Source: Pseudoalteromonas sp. T1lg48 (GTDB lineage Bacteria; Pseudomonadota; Gammaproteobacteria; Enterobacterales; Alteromonadaceae). From it: DNA of 64,000 nt. Made by a program: the position numbers and the translations under genes. This document shows, piece by piece, positions 1-9,573 of this stretch. Each line of letters begins with the position of its first letter. Within the stretch, counting starts at the first letter, position 1. The stretch spans positions 124,001 to 188,000 of the forward strand of contig NZ_PQCC01000001.1 of NCBI RefSeq assembly GCF_002964785.1, given 5' to 3'. Below the pieces are notes generated by a model. That model saw only the letters and a list, made by a program, of their open reading frames with translations. It was not told where the DNA came from and made no database searches.

Positions 1-146
1 ATCACCTTAGAAAGTCTTGCGGCTTTAGGCAATTTTAAGAAAGTTGCATGAACTTTTTGCGACATTTTCACTATAAATGGCAATGATATGGGCGCCTTAA
101 ACCAAGTCTTGACTAAGCCAGGCTGAGCCTAAAACGCCCTTTGTAA

Positions 147-812
147 CTAAAGTTGCACCACCAGGCGATAGCTTTGTTGACCACTGGCCCAATACTTGCG
201 CTCGAACGGGGTAATGGCGGTATCACTGGCGTATTCACTGACCTGAGTAGGGTGACCGGCCAACTGCAAGGCTCGGGCAAACTCGCGCACGTAAATATCC
301 CAGTTGCTGCGCACTTCAAGCTGACCACCTAACTGCACTATGCTTGGAAATACCGCGGCGCCATGCCAGCGCCGTTGCAAGTGCTTGGCCTTGGGCCAGG
401 GGTTTGGATACAGCAAATAATGGTGCGTTGGCTGCCACTTGGCCTTTACGGCCAAACGCCAAAAGTCGTTTAAATCCGCTTGCACCAGCATGTATTGAGC
501 ATCTTCGTCCTGGCGATATTGCACATCATGCTTATCCAAACGATGCGCCGACTTGTCGATGCCTATCACCAGGGCTTGTGGGTGCAGCTTAGCCAAATTG
601 GCGGTGCTTTCTCCGACGCCACAACAGGAGTCGAGAATGATGGGCCCGTTAAAGGCCTGCACCTTGGCATTGACCTCATCAAAGGCCGCTTGCGTATGCG
701 CGGCAATAGGTTTTTTAAACTCCGCCTTGAGGTGCTTGTTAACCACTTCATCAAGCTTTTCATGCAGACTCGGCTGGTTAGAGACTATGGCTCTTGAATT
801 TGCTTCGTTCAT
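147..812 (-). CDS. TrmB-family SAM-dependent methyltransferase (divergent paralogue)
   Basis: A 221-residue protein of the tRNA (guanine-N7-) methyltransferase family (TrmB fold). The SAM-binding glycine loop is visible near residue 62 (DSCCGVGEST). A TrmB-like signature follows at about residues 136-150 (YPNPWPKAKHLQRRW), where true TrmB usually has DPWPKKRHHKRR. The Asp-to-Asn change and the Cys-Cys pair in the SAM loop suggest a paralogue rather than the housekeeping TrmB. It is the last gene of the mpl-ubiX-yadG-yadH run; its ATG overlaps the yadH stop codon (TGATG), so it is probably translationally coupled. Its RNA substrate cannot be told from sequence. Family assignment is firm, exact function is not. 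Confidence 0.8.
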   Translation of the reverse strand: MNEANSRAIVSNQPSLHEKLDEVVNKHLKAEFKKPIAAHTQAAFDEVNAKVQAFNGPIILDSCCGVGESTANLAKLHPQALVIGIDKSAHRLDKHDVQYRQDEDAQYMLVQADLNDFWRLAVKAKWQPTHHYLLYPNPWPKAKHLQRRWHGAAVFPSIVQLGGQLEVRSNWDIYVREFARALQLAGHPTQVSEYASDTAITPFERKYWASGQQSYRLVVQL

Positions 813-1579
813 CAGTGACGCAGCCCCACGCCCTTGCGAATTAGCGTTAATGCCACGGTGAACAACACAGTGATAAAAACCAGAAGCACACTAAAGGCGA
901 ACCAGATGTTCACATCCGACACCCCTAAAAAGCCGAAGCGGAAGGCGTTAACCATATAGATAATGGGATTGATCTGTGACACCCCTTGCCAGAATTCAGG
1001 CAATAGGCTGATGGAGTAAAACACCCCGCCTAAATAGGTCAGCGGCGTCAGCACAAAGGTCGGAATAATGCTGATATCGTCAAAGCTGTTGGCATACACG
1101 GCGTTGATCAAACCACCAAGGGCAAACACCGCCGAGGTTAAAATCACCGTGGCGACAATCACAAAGATATTGTGAATTTGTATATCCACAAAGAACAGCG
1201 ATACCAGGGTCACGATCAGGCCTACCAGCATGCCGCGGGCCATGCCGCCGCCCATGTAACCCAACACAATAATGTAATTGGGCACGGGAGCCACCAGCAG
1301 CTCTTCGATGCTCTTTTGGAACTTGGTGGAATAGAAGCTTGAGGCAACATTAGAGTAGGAGTTAGTGATCACCGACATCATAATAAGACCCGGAACGATA
1401 AACTCCATATAACTAAAACCGCCCATCTCGCCGATACGCGAGCCGATCAAGCTGCCAAAAATAACGAAATACAAGGTCATGGTGATTGCCGGGGGTACCA
1501 GGGTTTGCACCCAAATTCGCAAGAACCGAATACACTCTTTGATCCAAATACTTTTTAGCGCAACGCCATATTTCAACAT
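812..1579 (-). CDS. yadH: ABC-2 type transporter permease (YadH-like)
   Basis: A 255-residue integral membrane protein with about six hydrophobic segments and the ABC-2 permease pattern, including the cytoplasmic stretch SFYSTKFQKSIEELLVAPVP that typically contacts the ATPase and a late segment with PLTYLGGVFY. It forms an exporter with the ATPase immediately upstream; only two bases separate the genes. E. coli YadGH is the closest named pair; its substrate is unknown. Position after mpl and ubiX suggests co-transcription rather than a shared pathway. Inner-membrane location is clear; the transported molecule is not. Confidence 0.88.
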   Translation of the reverse strand: MLKYGVALKSIWIKECIRFLRIWVQTLVPPAITMTLYFVIFGSLIGSRIGEMGGFSYMEFIVPGLIMMSVITNSYSNVASSFYSTKFQKSIEELLVAPVPNYIIVLGYMGGGMARGMLVGLIVTLVSLFFVDIQIHNIFVIVATVILTSAVFALGGLINAVYANSFDDISIIPTFVLTPLTYLGGVFYSISLLPEFWQGVSQINPIIYMVNAFRFGFLGVSDVNIWFAFSVLLVFITVLFTVALTLIRKGVGLRH

Positions 1580-1581
1580 GC

Positions 1582-2502
1582 TTACTCCCCTCGCCCTTGA
1601 TTTAACAAGCCAACGAACAACTCTTCTAAACGGTTTGCCTTGTTACGCATGCTTAGCACCGTATTCCCCTGCTCACTCAAGGCACTAAATACGCCATTAA
1701 GGCCCTGTGACTTGGCGACTTCAACCTCCAAGGTATGCTCGTCGGTCAGGGCAAACTGATAGCCGTCCAGACTCACCGGTTGCACCGGTTGTTTTAAATC
1801 GAGCACAAAGGTTTCCTTATCCAGCTTGGCCAGCAGGGCTTTGATGGTGGTGTGCTCCACTATGGTGCCATGGTCGATAATGGCGATGTTTTTACACAGC
1901 AACTCGGCTTCTTCAAGGTAGTGCGTGGTCAGGATAATGGTCACGCCTTGCTTGTTGATTTCACGTAAGAAATCCCACATGGAGCGGCGCAATTCGATAT
2001 CGACACCGGCGGTTGGCTCGTCGAGGATCAACAACTTGGGCTCGTGCATCAGGGCACGGGCGATCATCAGGCGACGCTTCATCCCCCCGGAAAGGGTGCG
2101 CGCGGCCTTGTCTTTTTTGTCTAACAGACCAAGCTGTGCCAGGTACTTATCGGCGCGTTTATGGGCTTCGGCACGAGGCACGCCATAATAGCCCGCCTGG
2201 TTGACTAAAATCTGTTGCAGGGTTTCAAACTGGCTAAAGTTAAACTCCTGCGGGACCAAGCCCAGTTCCGACTTAGCCGCTTCCAGGTCGGTATCGATAT
2301 CATGACCGAAGACCTCCACCTTGCCCGCGGTTTTATTCACCAGGGATGAGATCACCCCTATGGTGGTGGACTTGCCCGCCCCATTGGGGCCTAGCAGGGC
2401 AAAGAAGTCGCCCTGCTGAACTTGTAAATCAATGCCTTTGACGGCTTCAACGCCGTTTTTATAGGTCTTTTTTAACCCTTGAATATTCAATGCAATGGTC
2501 AT
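1582..2502 (-). CDS. yadG: ABC transporter ATP-binding protein (YadG-like)
   Basis: A 306-residue cytoplasmic ATPase. Walker A is GPNGAGKST near residue 38, the signature is LSGGMKRR near residue 137, and Walker B reads LLILDEPTAGVD followed by the switch His in TTHYLEE. A C-terminal extension of about 80 residues is typical of CcmA/YadG-type ATPases that partner with ABC-2 permeases. The start codon directly abuts the ubiX stop codon, with no intergenic base. It energises the YadH-like permease downstream. Confidence 0.92.
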   Translation of the reverse strand: MTIALNIQGLKKTYKNGVEAVKGIDLQVQQGDFFALLGPNGAGKSTTIGVISSLVNKTAGKVEVFGHDIDTDLEAAKSELGLVPQEFNFSQFETLQQILVNQAGYYGVPRAEAHKRADKYLAQLGLLDKKDKAARTLSGGMKRRLMIARALMHEPKLLILDEPTAGVDIELRRSMWDFLREINKQGVTIILTTHYLEEAELLCKNIAIIDHGTIVEHTTIKALLAKLDKETFVLDLKQPVQPVSLDGYQFALTDEHTLEVEVAKSQGLNGVFSALSEQGNTVLSMRNKANRLEELFVGLLNQGRGE

Positions 2503-3126
2503 TTATTTTTGCTCTCCATAACCCCAACGCGAGGTAAGTGTTTGCGCTATCCCGAGATGATCGAGAATACGGGCTACCATAAAGTCGACCAGATCGGCTA
2601 TCGACTCGGGTTGATGATAAAAGCCCGGAGCCGCCGGCATAATGGTGACGCCCATGCGCGCCAGTTTAAGCATGTTTTCCAGGTGAATTTCGCTAAAAGG
2701 GGTTTCTCTGGGTACTAAAATCAGCTGTCCGCGTTCTTTAATCACCACATCAGCGGCGCGCTCCATCAGGTTATCCGAGGCGCCGGTAGCGATGGCCGAG
2801 ACGGTGCCGGCACTGCACGGGCAGACCACCATTTTTTTCGGCGCGGCGGAGCCCGACGCCACCGGGCTGAACCAGTTGTCCTTACCGAATACTTTAAGTT
2901 GACCGTCTTGGGCATGAACCAGCTCGCTCAGCTGCTGCGTGGCTTTCTCTTCATTACCCGACAGCTTAATGCCGGATTCGGTGTCAAACACCACCCGGGC
3001 AGCGCTGGAGATCAACACAAACACCTGGTGACCCTGCTCAATCAACACCTGCAATAATCGCAGACCGTATGGGGCGCCGGAGGCGCCGCTAAAGGCAAGA
3101 GTGATAGGTTCTTTGAATGTACTCAT
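2503..3126 (-). CDS. ubiX: Flavin prenyltransferase UbiX
   Basis: A 207-residue UbiX/Pad1 family protein. It makes prenylated FMN from FMN and dimethylallyl phosphate, the cofactor for the UbiD decarboxylase in ubiquinone synthesis. The N-terminal [13 protein letters not shown] loop and the [24 protein letters not shown] segment are characteristic flavin and prenyl-phosphate binding motifs. Length is normal for the family. The start overlaps the end of mpl by four bases (ATGA), and the same pairing of mpl and ubiX is known in other Alteromonadales. Confidence 0.95.
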   Translation of the reverse strand: MSTFKEPITLAFSGASGAPYGLRLLQVLIEQGHQVFVLISSAARVVFDTESGIKLSGNEEKATQQLSELVHAQDGQLKVFGKDNWFSPVASGSAAPKKMVVCPCSAGTVSAIATGASDNLMERAADVVIKERGQLILVPRETPFSEIHLENMLKLARMGVTIMPAAPGFYHQPESIADLVDFMVARILDHLGIAQTLTSRWGYGEQK

Positions 3127-4478
3127 GATGTTTCCTTTTGTGCCAAGGCATCGAGTAGCTTCTGATGAATGCCGCCAAAGCCACCATTACTCATAATCAG
3201 TATATGACTCCCCTTGGCGGCGGCAGCCACTATCTCGCCCACCAGGGCGTCCATATCTGCCAAACAACGGGCACCAGCCTGCTCGGCACGCGCTTGCAAT
3301 GACCAGCCCAGCTCGGGAGGCTCGAATAAAAACACCTGATCGGCCTCGGCCAGGGAGTCCAGTAAGGTATCCTGATGCACGCCCATCTTCATGGTGTTCG
3401 AACGCGGCTCAAGCACCGCAATAATTGATTCATCACCCACCTTGGCACGCAAACCCGCTAAGGTGGTGGCAATGGCCGTGGGGTGATGGGCAAAGTCGTC
3501 ATAGACGTTGACACCCGCCACCTCACCCTTGTGCTCCATACGGCGCTTTGGCGAGATAAACTCCGCCAGCGCAGCGATGCTGGTTGCCACCGGAATACCC
3601 ACATGGCGTGCGGCGGCTATGGTCATCAGGGCGTTCTTAACATTATGCTCGCCAATGGCCTGCCAACGCACCACGCCTTGTGGCTCACCGGCAAGCAATA
3701 CGGTGAATTCACTGCCATCGGCCTTAAGTAGCTGATAATCCCATTGCGCGGCGCCTAAGACTTCTTGTTCACTCCAAAAGCCCTTATTGATCACCTCGAC
3801 CAGAGCCTGATCATTGCTGGGGTAAATCGCCTTGCCTGTGCCCGGCAGGGTACGCAGTAAATGGTGGAACTGAGTCTGTATGGCTCCTAAATCGGCAAAA
3901 ATATCCGCATGATCAAATTCCAGGTTATTTAGGATCAGCGTTCTTGGCAGGTAATGGACAAACTTGCTGCGCTTGTCAAAAAACGCCGTGTCGTATTCAT
4001 CGGCTTCGATAACAAAAAACGGGGTTTCACCCACTCTTGCCGAGATCCCAAAATTCTGTACGACACCGCCAATTAAGAAGCCCGGTTTAAGGCCGGCGTA
4101 TTCCAACACCCAGGCCAGCATGCTGGCGGTGGTGGTTTTACCATGGGTCCCTGCCACCGCTAATACCCAACTATCACGCAAGATATGCTCTTTTAGCCAT
4201 TCAGGTCCCGAGGTATAGCGCAGGCCTTTTTCCAGCACATACTCAACACAGGGGTTGCCGCGGCTCATGGCATTACCAATCACCACCACGTCGGGAGCCG
4301 GCTCTAACTGCGCCGGGTCGTATCCCTGCACCAGCTCAATGCCCAACTCTTCCAGCTGCGTGCTCATCGGCGGATACACGTTTTGATCCGAGCCGGTGAC
4401 ATGGTGGCCCAATGCCTTGGCAATCGCCGCAATGCCACCCATAAAGGTGCCGCAAATGCCGAGAATATGTATGTGCAT
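3123..4478 (-). CDS. mpl: UDP-N-acetylmuramate:L-Ala-gamma-D-Glu-meso-DAP ligase
   Basis: A 451-residue murein-recycling ligase. It joins the tripeptide recovered from old peptidoglycan back onto UDP-MurNAc. It has the Mur-ligase layout: an N-terminal nucleotide-binding domain ([12 protein letters not shown]), a central ATPase domain with [12 protein letters not shown] near residue 112, and a C-terminal domain with FAHHPTA and LEPRSNTM. It is the first gene of the operon that continues through ubiX, yadGH and the TrmB-like gene. The gap upstream (4479-4659) contains the terminator of the preceding gene and presumably the operon promoter. Confidence 0.95.
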   Translation of the reverse strand: MHIHILGICGTFMGGIAAIAKALGHHVTGSDQNVYPPMSTQLEELGIELVQGYDPAQLEPAPDVVVIGNAMSRGNPCVEYVLEKGLRYTSGPEWLKEHILRDSWVLAVAGTHGKTTTASMLAWVLEYAGLKPGFLIGGVVQNFGISARVGETPFFVIEADEYDTAFFDKRSKFVHYLPRTLILNNLEFDHADIFADLGAIQTQFHHLLRTLPGTGKAIYPSNDQALVEVINKGFWSEQEVLGAAQWDYQLLKADGSEFTVLLAGEPQGVVRWQAIGEHNVKNALMTIAAARHVGIPVATSIAALAEFISPKRRMEHKGEVAGVNVYDDFAHHPTAIATTLAGLRAKVGDESIIAVLEPRSNTMKMGVHQDTLLDSLAEADQVFLFEPPELGWSLQARAEQAGARCLADMDALVGEIVAAAAKGSHILIMSNGGFGGIHQKLLDALAQKETS

Positions 4479-4565
4479 AATGACTTCCTAAATAGCCCGA
4501 ACCTGGGCTGCTATCTGGCTAGACATATCAGTCTTGAGCGAATTATATGTGTCGTGGTAGCTAAT

Positions 4566-4630
4566 TTCTTAACCCGCGCTCGGGTTAAATAATAAGGCCG
4601 CGCAATAGGCGAGTATTGCGCGGCCTTATA
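4566..4630 (-). terminator. Double hairpin, likely terminator of the metalloprotease gene
   Basis: A perfect 15-bp stem at 4593-4607/4614-4628 (arms contain AAGGCCGCGCAATA) with a six-base loop. It is followed on the minus strand by a T-rich tail and then by a second perfect 8-bp hairpin at 4569-4588 (TTAACCCG/CGGGTTAA). It lies just downstream of the metalloprotease stop codon, between it and mpl. Confidence 0.75.
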
Positions 4631-4659
4631 TGATGCCAAATTTAGCCTGACCAATCTAC

Positions 4660-6984
4660 CTAGATGGGCGAGCCCGGCGGTAAAGGCAATGGCTTAAAGC
4701 TTTGTTGCCACTGACCGTTTTCTAGGAAATGATTTATGGCATCGGCCAAATGTTGTTTAAAGGCGCTTTCCCCAGAGCTGACGCTTCCTAGCAGCTTGTT
4801 TTGTCTGTAATCCTCCGCCACACGCTGCAGGTAAAATTTAAACTGAGCCTGCACCTCCGGCGCCACCTTGTCGCTGGCAACCAGGGTTGCGAAGTGCTGC
4901 GCCGTCAACCATTGAATACGGTGTTGCACTTTTGCCTCCATGGCATTGCCATGGTTGTTATCGAATACCCGCTTAACTAGGGTATCGAGTAATGCGTCCA
5001 GGTTGTAGGCCTGCTCTGAGCGGGCGCCCTGTTGCGCCAGACGATTAACGCGCTCTGGGTGCAATAACAAGCTGAGGCTGTGATTTGCCGCCACCTCGGG
5101 CAGGGCCATGGCATCCAGAGTCAAACCGGTGCGACCGACAATGCTTTCACGGGTGCTGTATTCACCATAGGCTTTAGGCGGGATCAGCGCCAAAATAGAC
5201 TCAGGGATCACCAGCTCTTTGGCGTCTAAGGTGAGCAAAAGCGAATCCAAAGCACGGCGCTGCACCTCGGCATCGACCACTTGCGCACCCTGTACTTGAC
5301 CTTGACCACGTACCTCGTAGCTGTAATCCACACCGGCTATCAGCTTGACGGCGGCTTCCACCTGATAGCGGTGGAACAAATACAGAGGCACCAGGACTTC
5401 TTCAAGCTGGGATAAGGAGGTGCCGGATTTGATATTTTCAATACCAAAACGGGCCAGGGCTTTTGCTCGCACCGCCATTACCCGCGCTAACTCGGCACTG
5501 GGGTTATCGCCGTTATCCCACAAATGGCCGCTAGGATGAGCCCCCCCCTGAGCACGGGCGTCTTTATCGGAGATAAACTCAAGGCCTAGCTCTTTATTTT
5601 CGGCAAGGATCTTGGCCAGGGCTTGTACCTCGTTTTGTCGGCTGAAGTCGCCATAACCATATTTGATCACCTGCTCATCCCATACGCCCATCCCCTTGGC
5701 ATAGCCTTTGGATGTATCCAGCACTCCCTGCTCGTCCAGGCTGACTAACGGGTGAGGGTAATCCATCACCGAGGCCCGCGCTTGAGGCGAGGCGGCAAAG
5801 TTATGAGCGATACCCAGGGTATGGCCAATTTCATGGGCGCTGAGCTGGCGAATTCGATCCAGAGCCATGGCCTGCAACTCGGCGGTGACTTCATCCCCCT
5901 TTTTATACGGGGCCGCCAGGGCTTCGGCAATCAGGATATCCTGGCGTACACGCAGCGAACCCAAGGTCACATGGCCCTTGATGATCTCGCCGGTGCGCGG
6001 GTCTATCACCGAACTGCCGTATGACCAGCCGCGGGTAGCGCGATGCACCCATTGAATGACGTTAAAGCGCACGTCCATGGGGTCGGCATGCTCTGGGAGC
6101 ATTTTGACCTGAAAGGCGTTTTTATAACCGGCTTTTTCAAACGCGCTATTCCACCATTTGGCACCATCGAGCAGAGCGGTGCGCACCGGCTCCGGCACGC
6201 CCGGGTCAAGGTAGTAAATAATGGGTTTAACCGGCTCACTTAGCGCCTGATTAGGATGCTTTTTGGCCAGGCGGTGACGGGGAATATAACGCACCAACAT
6301 GCTCTCGCCCAGAGGTGCCGAGTAGTCCTTGTGTTCTACGCTCCAATAACCGGACTGCGGATGGAATACCCGCGGCTGATACTTATCATCCGGTAAGGCA
6401 ATTAAGGAGTGGTGCATATTTACGCTAATTGCGTAAGGGTCGGCGCTCACCTGTTTCAGATACTCGCCGGGCTTGGTGCCGGTAAAGGTGAGCACCGCTT
6501 CCAGTTCGGTATTTTTCACAAATGACTTACTGCGCGGCATAAACACCGCACTGCGGCTGGTGTCGACACTAAAGTTGCCCTGTTTGCGTGCCGCAAGGGT
6601 ACGGCTTACGCCATGTACATCGCTCAACAAGTAAGGGGTGTAATCCACCAGCACTCGGGTATCCGTGCTCGCCTGCACCTCAAAACCGTACAAAATACTC
6701 GAGGCAAAGGCCTCACTCACGCTTTGCTGCTCTGCACTGTTACTGCTTGAGGCACGGTAATAGGTGTTCAAGGCTCGCAGCATCACCTTGTTGCCCATGC
6801 GCTCGAACTGTGCCAAATAGGTGTTGCCTAATTGGCCTCTGTCTAACCCGATATCGTTGGAGCCCAGACCATAGGGCAGGCTTTGCTGTAACAAGAACGG
6901 CGCCTTCAGCTTATCTACCTCGAGATAAAGTTTGCCCTCGTCATTGGCGTAATAAAAGGTGAAATAGCCAGGATATTTGCTCAT
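4660..6984 (-). CDS. Zinc-dependent metalloprotease (DUF5117/DUF4953-type), N-terminus displaced by frameshift
   Basis: A 774-residue open frame encoding a large metzincin-like protease of the kind annotated as zinc-dependent metalloprotease with DUF5117 and DUF4953 domains. The zinc motif HEIGHTLGIAHNF (around 5800-5850) fits HExxHxxGxxH, and SVMDYP shortly after is a plausible Met-turn. Such proteins are normally exported. Here the frame begins abruptly at a poor ATG with no ribosome site, while the upstream codons still read domain-like sequence (AAIKSISQFTQN) back to a TAG. A signal peptide lies in another frame just upstream, at 7032-7088, so one base appears to be missing near 7035. The gene is probably either truncated or mis-sequenced. 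Substrate unknown. Confidence 0.82.
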   Translation of the reverse strand: MSKYPGYFTFYYANDEGKLYLEVDKLKAPFLLQQSLPYGLGSNDIGLDRGQLGNTYLAQFERMGNKVMLRALNTYYRASSSNSAEQQSVSEAFASSILYGFEVQASTDTRVLVDYTPYLLSDVHGVSRTLAARKQGNFSVDTSRSAVFMPRSKSFVKNTELEAVLTFTGTKPGEYLKQVSADPYAISVNMHHSLIALPDDKYQPRVFHPQSGYWSVEHKDYSAPLGESMLVRYIPRHRLAKKHPNQALSEPVKPIIYYLDPGVPEPVRTALLDGAKWWNSAFEKAGYKNAFQVKMLPEHADPMDVRFNVIQWVHRATRGWSYGSSVIDPRTGEIIKGHVTLGSLRVRQDILIAEALAAPYKKGDEVTAELQAMALDRIRQLSAHEIGHTLGIAHNFAASPQARASVMDYPHPLVSLDEQGVLDTSKGYAKGMGVWDEQVIKYGYGDFSRQNEVQALAKILAENKELGLEFISDKDARAQGGAHPSGHLWDNGDNPSAELARVMAVRAKALARFGIENIKSGTSLSQLEEVLVPLYLFHRYQVEAAVKLIAGVDYSYEVRGQGQVQGAQVVDAEVQRRALDSLLLTLDAKELVIPESILALIPPKAYGEYSTRESIVGRTGLTLDAMALPEVAANHSLSLLLHPERVNRLAQQGARSEQAYNLDALLDTLVKRVFDNNHGNAMEAKVQHRIQWLTAQHFATLVASDKVAPEVQAQFKFYLQRVAEDYRQNKLLGSVSSGESAFKQHLADAINHFLENGQWQQSFKPLPLPPGSPI

Positions 6985-7031
6985 ATTTTGAGTAAATTGG
7001 CTGATAGACTTAATTGCTGCCTGCGCTTGGG

Positions 7032-7088
7032 TTATCTAGGCAAGAACAAAAGAAACAGTGCTATTCGTATTATCTGCGTACTTGGCAT
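7032..7088 (-). pseudogene. Out-of-frame signal peptide of the metalloprotease
   Basis: ATG at 7088 opens a short frame encoding MPSTQIIRIALFLLFLPR, then TAA at 7032-7034. It has a positively charged start and a hydrophobic core like a Sec signal peptide, and a GTGAG ribosome-site-like run precedes the ATG. A shift of one base near the final Arg codon would continue as ITQAQAAIKSISQFTQN and join the protease frame, giving an AQA-type cleavage site. This explains why the downstream protease frame lacks a signal peptide. Confidence 0.7.
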
Positions 7089-7265
7089 AATTCTCACTTT
7101 TGTTGTTATTGGTATCGTAGGTTGACTGTGGAATTTATAAGCCTTGAGTATATCTCTATGCTTAGAGTCTACAACCACAAAGCGATAAATAGACAGCGTA
7201 ATCTAGACGACACTCTCTCACTTTAAAATGTCGTATAGACCCCATAAAACTTAGGAACAATTAAG

Positions 7266-8234
7266 ATGCGACGACTCCCCCCAGTCTTGCTTGAAGATGG
7301 TTGCTCACATGACCTTATTTCACTTATCCGTACTATTTTAGCGGCCTGTAAAGAAATCTCTTTCCGTGTTGGCCAAGGCGCCCTATCTGGCGTGCTAGGT
7401 TCAACATTGGATGAAAACATCCAGGGCGAAACGCAAAAGAAACTGGATGTACTTTCCAACCAGCTGTTGAAAGACATCCTTTTAGAGTCCGGTTATGTTA
7501 AGGCCATCGCCTCGGAAGAAGAGCCGGGCACGGTTGCGGGTAACCCAGACGCGGAATACATAGTCGCATTTGACCCTCTTGATGGCTCATCAAACATTGA
7601 TATCAATTCATTGGTTGGCACCATTTTCTCTGTTATGCGCGCTCCAAAGGATGCAGATCCGGCTGATCCTAATATCTTTTTGCAAAAGGGTGACCAGCAG
7701 GTAGCCGCAGGTTATGTGCTCTACGGCCCATCGACCATGCTGGCGCTTACCACGGGCCAAGGCACACGTATTTTCACCTTGGATAAAACCCAAGGTACCT
7801 TCCTGTTGACTCAGGACTTTGCCAAGGTGCCGGAGCAAACCAAGGAATTCGCTATTAATACATCGAACCAGCGCCACTGGCAGCCGGCGATGCAAAACTA
7901 TATTGCCGACTTATTGGCCGGTGAAACCGGACCGCGCGGTCGCAACTTCAATATGCGCTGGATTGCCGCTATGGTAGGCGATGTTCACCGTGTGCTTAGC
8001 CGCGGCGGTTTATTTACCTATCCGGAAGACACCAAAAACCCAGAAAAGCCGTATAAATTACGCCTGCTTTATGAAGCCAACCCTATGGCCATGCTGATAG
8101 AGCAAGCCGGTGGTCTGGCTTCAACTGGCTATGAGCGCATCATGGATATCGAGCCAGAGCAAATTCACCAGCGCGTGGCGGTGATTTTGGGCTCAAAAGA
8201 AGAAGTGGAAGCCTGCTTAAGCTACCACAAATAA
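7266..8234 (+). CDS. fbp: Fructose-1,6-bisphosphatase class 1
   Basis: A 322-residue gluconeogenic enzyme that hydrolyses fructose-1,6-bisphosphate. The metal-binding core [11 protein letters not shown] (about residues 108-118) and the preceding ASEEEPG acidic loop mark class 1 FBPase, and the length is typical. An AGGA ribosome site lies about ten bases before the ATG. It stands alone between the divergent metalloprotease and a convergent sulfurtransferase, with a shared terminator downstream. Confidence 0.96.
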   Translation: MRRLPPVLLEDGCSHDLISLIRTILAACKEISFRVGQGALSGVLGSTLDENIQGETQKKLDVLSNQLLKDILLESGYVKAIASEEEPGTVAGNPDAEYIVAFDPLDGSSNIDINSLVGTIFSVMRAPKDADPADPNIFLQKGDQQVAAGYVLYGPSTMLALTTGQGTRIFTLDKTQGTFLLTQDFAKVPEQTKEFAINTSNQRHWQPAMQNYIADLLAGETGPRGRNFNMRWIAAMVGDVHRVLSRGGLFTYPEDTKNPEKPYKLRLLYEANPMAMLIEQAGGLASTGYERIMDIEPEQIHQRVAVILGSKEEVEACLSYHK

Positions 8235-8239
8235 AAATG

Positions 8240-8270
8240 AAAAAAGGGCAGTCACCACTGCCCTTTTTTA
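8240..8270 (+). terminator. Rho-independent terminator, fbp/sseA convergent
   Basis: Stem GGGCAGT/ACTGCCC at 8246-8252 and 8257-8263 with loop CACC, flanked by A-tract and T-tract, so it can work in both directions between the two convergent genes. Confidence 0.92.
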
Positions 8271-8295
8271 TTTAACCCGATTTCGAGTGAGTTCC

Positions 8296-9123
8296 CTATT
8301 TCTCCAGCGGTAATTCATGCCGAGCGCCCCACTCGCTCCAAGAGCCATCATAAACCTGCAAATCCCTATAGCCGCACTCATAAGCCGCCAAAGCCAAAAT
8401 ACAGGCGGTAATGCCCGAGCCACAACTAAACTGCAAGCGCTGAGTGTCTTGATCAAGCACGTGCGCCAATGCTTGCTGTAACCGCTCCTGTGACAGCAGC
8501 TCACCATCGACAATTAACTCGGCATAGGGCAGGCTCTTGGCGTTAGGGATATGGCCGGCACGCATGCCTTCACGGGGCTCGGCCATCTCGCCAGTGAACC
8601 GCTTAGCCGGGCGGGCATCAAGCAACAAGGTCGAGGTATCGTCAATCGCCGCCAGCACCTGATCGGTAGTAATAAAGAAATCACGCCGCGGCGAAGCCTT
8701 GAAATTGCCAACAGCTTCGGCGCGCTGCCAACCTTGCTGCACCGGCAACTCGGCCATACGCCACGCCGGCAGACCACCACGCAGCACCTTAACCTTATCG
8801 AATCCAAAGGCCTTGAACATCCACCAGGCTCGGGCAGCGCTAAATAAGCCCTGGTCGTCATACACCACCACTTCCGAGTCCTGATTTACCCCGGCGGATT
8901 GCATCTGTTGCTCGAATTGTTCGGCGCAGCACAGTGTGTGAGGCCATGGGCTGGCGCTATCGGCCAAGGCGGTTTTAATATCAAAACGCAACGCCCCTTT
9001 AATGACCGCCGCCGGCGCATATTCGCCTGACTTACCCGGCAGGACCATGCCGGCATCAAAAATTTTTAGCTTAGGGTCATGCAGCTGCGCATTAAGCTGT
9101 GCCGCACTGATTTGCTGGCTCAT
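8296..9123 (-). CDS. sseA: 3-mercaptopyruvate sulfurtransferase (two rhodanese domains)
   Basis: A 275-residue tandem-rhodanese protein. The N-terminal inactive domain is followed by a catalytic domain with active-site loop CGSGIT (catalytic Cys at residue 234). CGSG[TI/VT] points to mercaptopyruvate rather than thiosulfate as donor. The linker motif LLDARPAKRFTGE is also typical of the family. The protein has no signal peptide and is expected in the cytoplasm. It transfers sulfur from 3-mercaptopyruvate to thiol acceptors or cyanide. It stands alone, convergent with fbp. Confidence 0.92.
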   Translation of the reverse strand: MSQQISAAQLNAQLHDPKLKIFDAGMVLPGKSGEYAPAAVIKGALRFDIKTALADSASPWPHTLCCAEQFEQQMQSAGVNQDSEVVVYDDQGLFSAARAWWMFKAFGFDKVKVLRGGLPAWRMAELPVQQGWQRAEAVGNFKASPRRDFFITTDQVLAAIDDTSTLLLDARPAKRFTGEMAEPREGMRAGHIPNAKSLPYAELIVDGELLSQERLQQALAHVLDQDTQRLQFSCGSGITACILALAAYECGYRDLQVYDGSWSEWGARHELPLEK

Positions 9124-9168
9124 ACGTCACCTTGTCACTGACTATTCATTGCCACGATACAATGGACG

Positions 9169-9573
9169 TTAGCAGAACTGCGGCTGTCGCACCACTTCGA
9201 TTATTTCTGTGGTAGAGATACTTGGAGTACGTGGTAAGTAAATCACTTCACAAATGTCGTTAAATTCATCGAACTTACCGCGCCAATCATCCCCCATAAC
9301 CAGAATATCGGCACCATGCTTTTGGATATATTGGCGTTTAAGGGCTAATGATTCTTCCACAAACACACGCGCGACATCCGACATGGCGGCAATGATGCGC
9401 ATCCGATCCTGTTGCGAATAAACAGGCGCTCGCCCCTTTTTCTCTATATTTAAGGCATCGGAGGATACACCGACGATTAACTCGTCACCCAGTTTTGCGG
9501 CGCGTTGCAACAGATTTACATGGCCGACATGGAACACATCAAATGTGCCAAACGTAATTACTTTAATTGTCAT
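9169..9573 (-). CDS. Glycerol-3-phosphate cytidylyltransferase-like (TagD family)
   Basis: A 134-residue nucleotidyltransferase. The HxGH motif sits in GTFDVFHVGHVNLL at residues 8-21 and the C-terminal RTPSISTTEI completes the cytidylyltransferase signature. TagD-type enzymes make CDP-glycerol from glycerol-3-phosphate and CTP; related enzymes use other alcohol or sugar phosphates. The gene overlaps by 11 bases the upstream CDP-glycerol glycerophosphotransferase-like gene. That strongly suggests it supplies CDP-glycerol for glycerol-phosphate transfer to a surface polymer. Confidence 0.85.
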   Translation of the reverse strand: MTIKVITFGTFDVFHVGHVNLLQRAAKLGDELIVGVSSDALNIEKKGRAPVYSQQDRMRIIAAMSDVARVFVEESLALKRQYIQKHGADILVMGDDWRGKFDEFNDICEVIYLPRTPSISTTEIIEVVRQPQFC

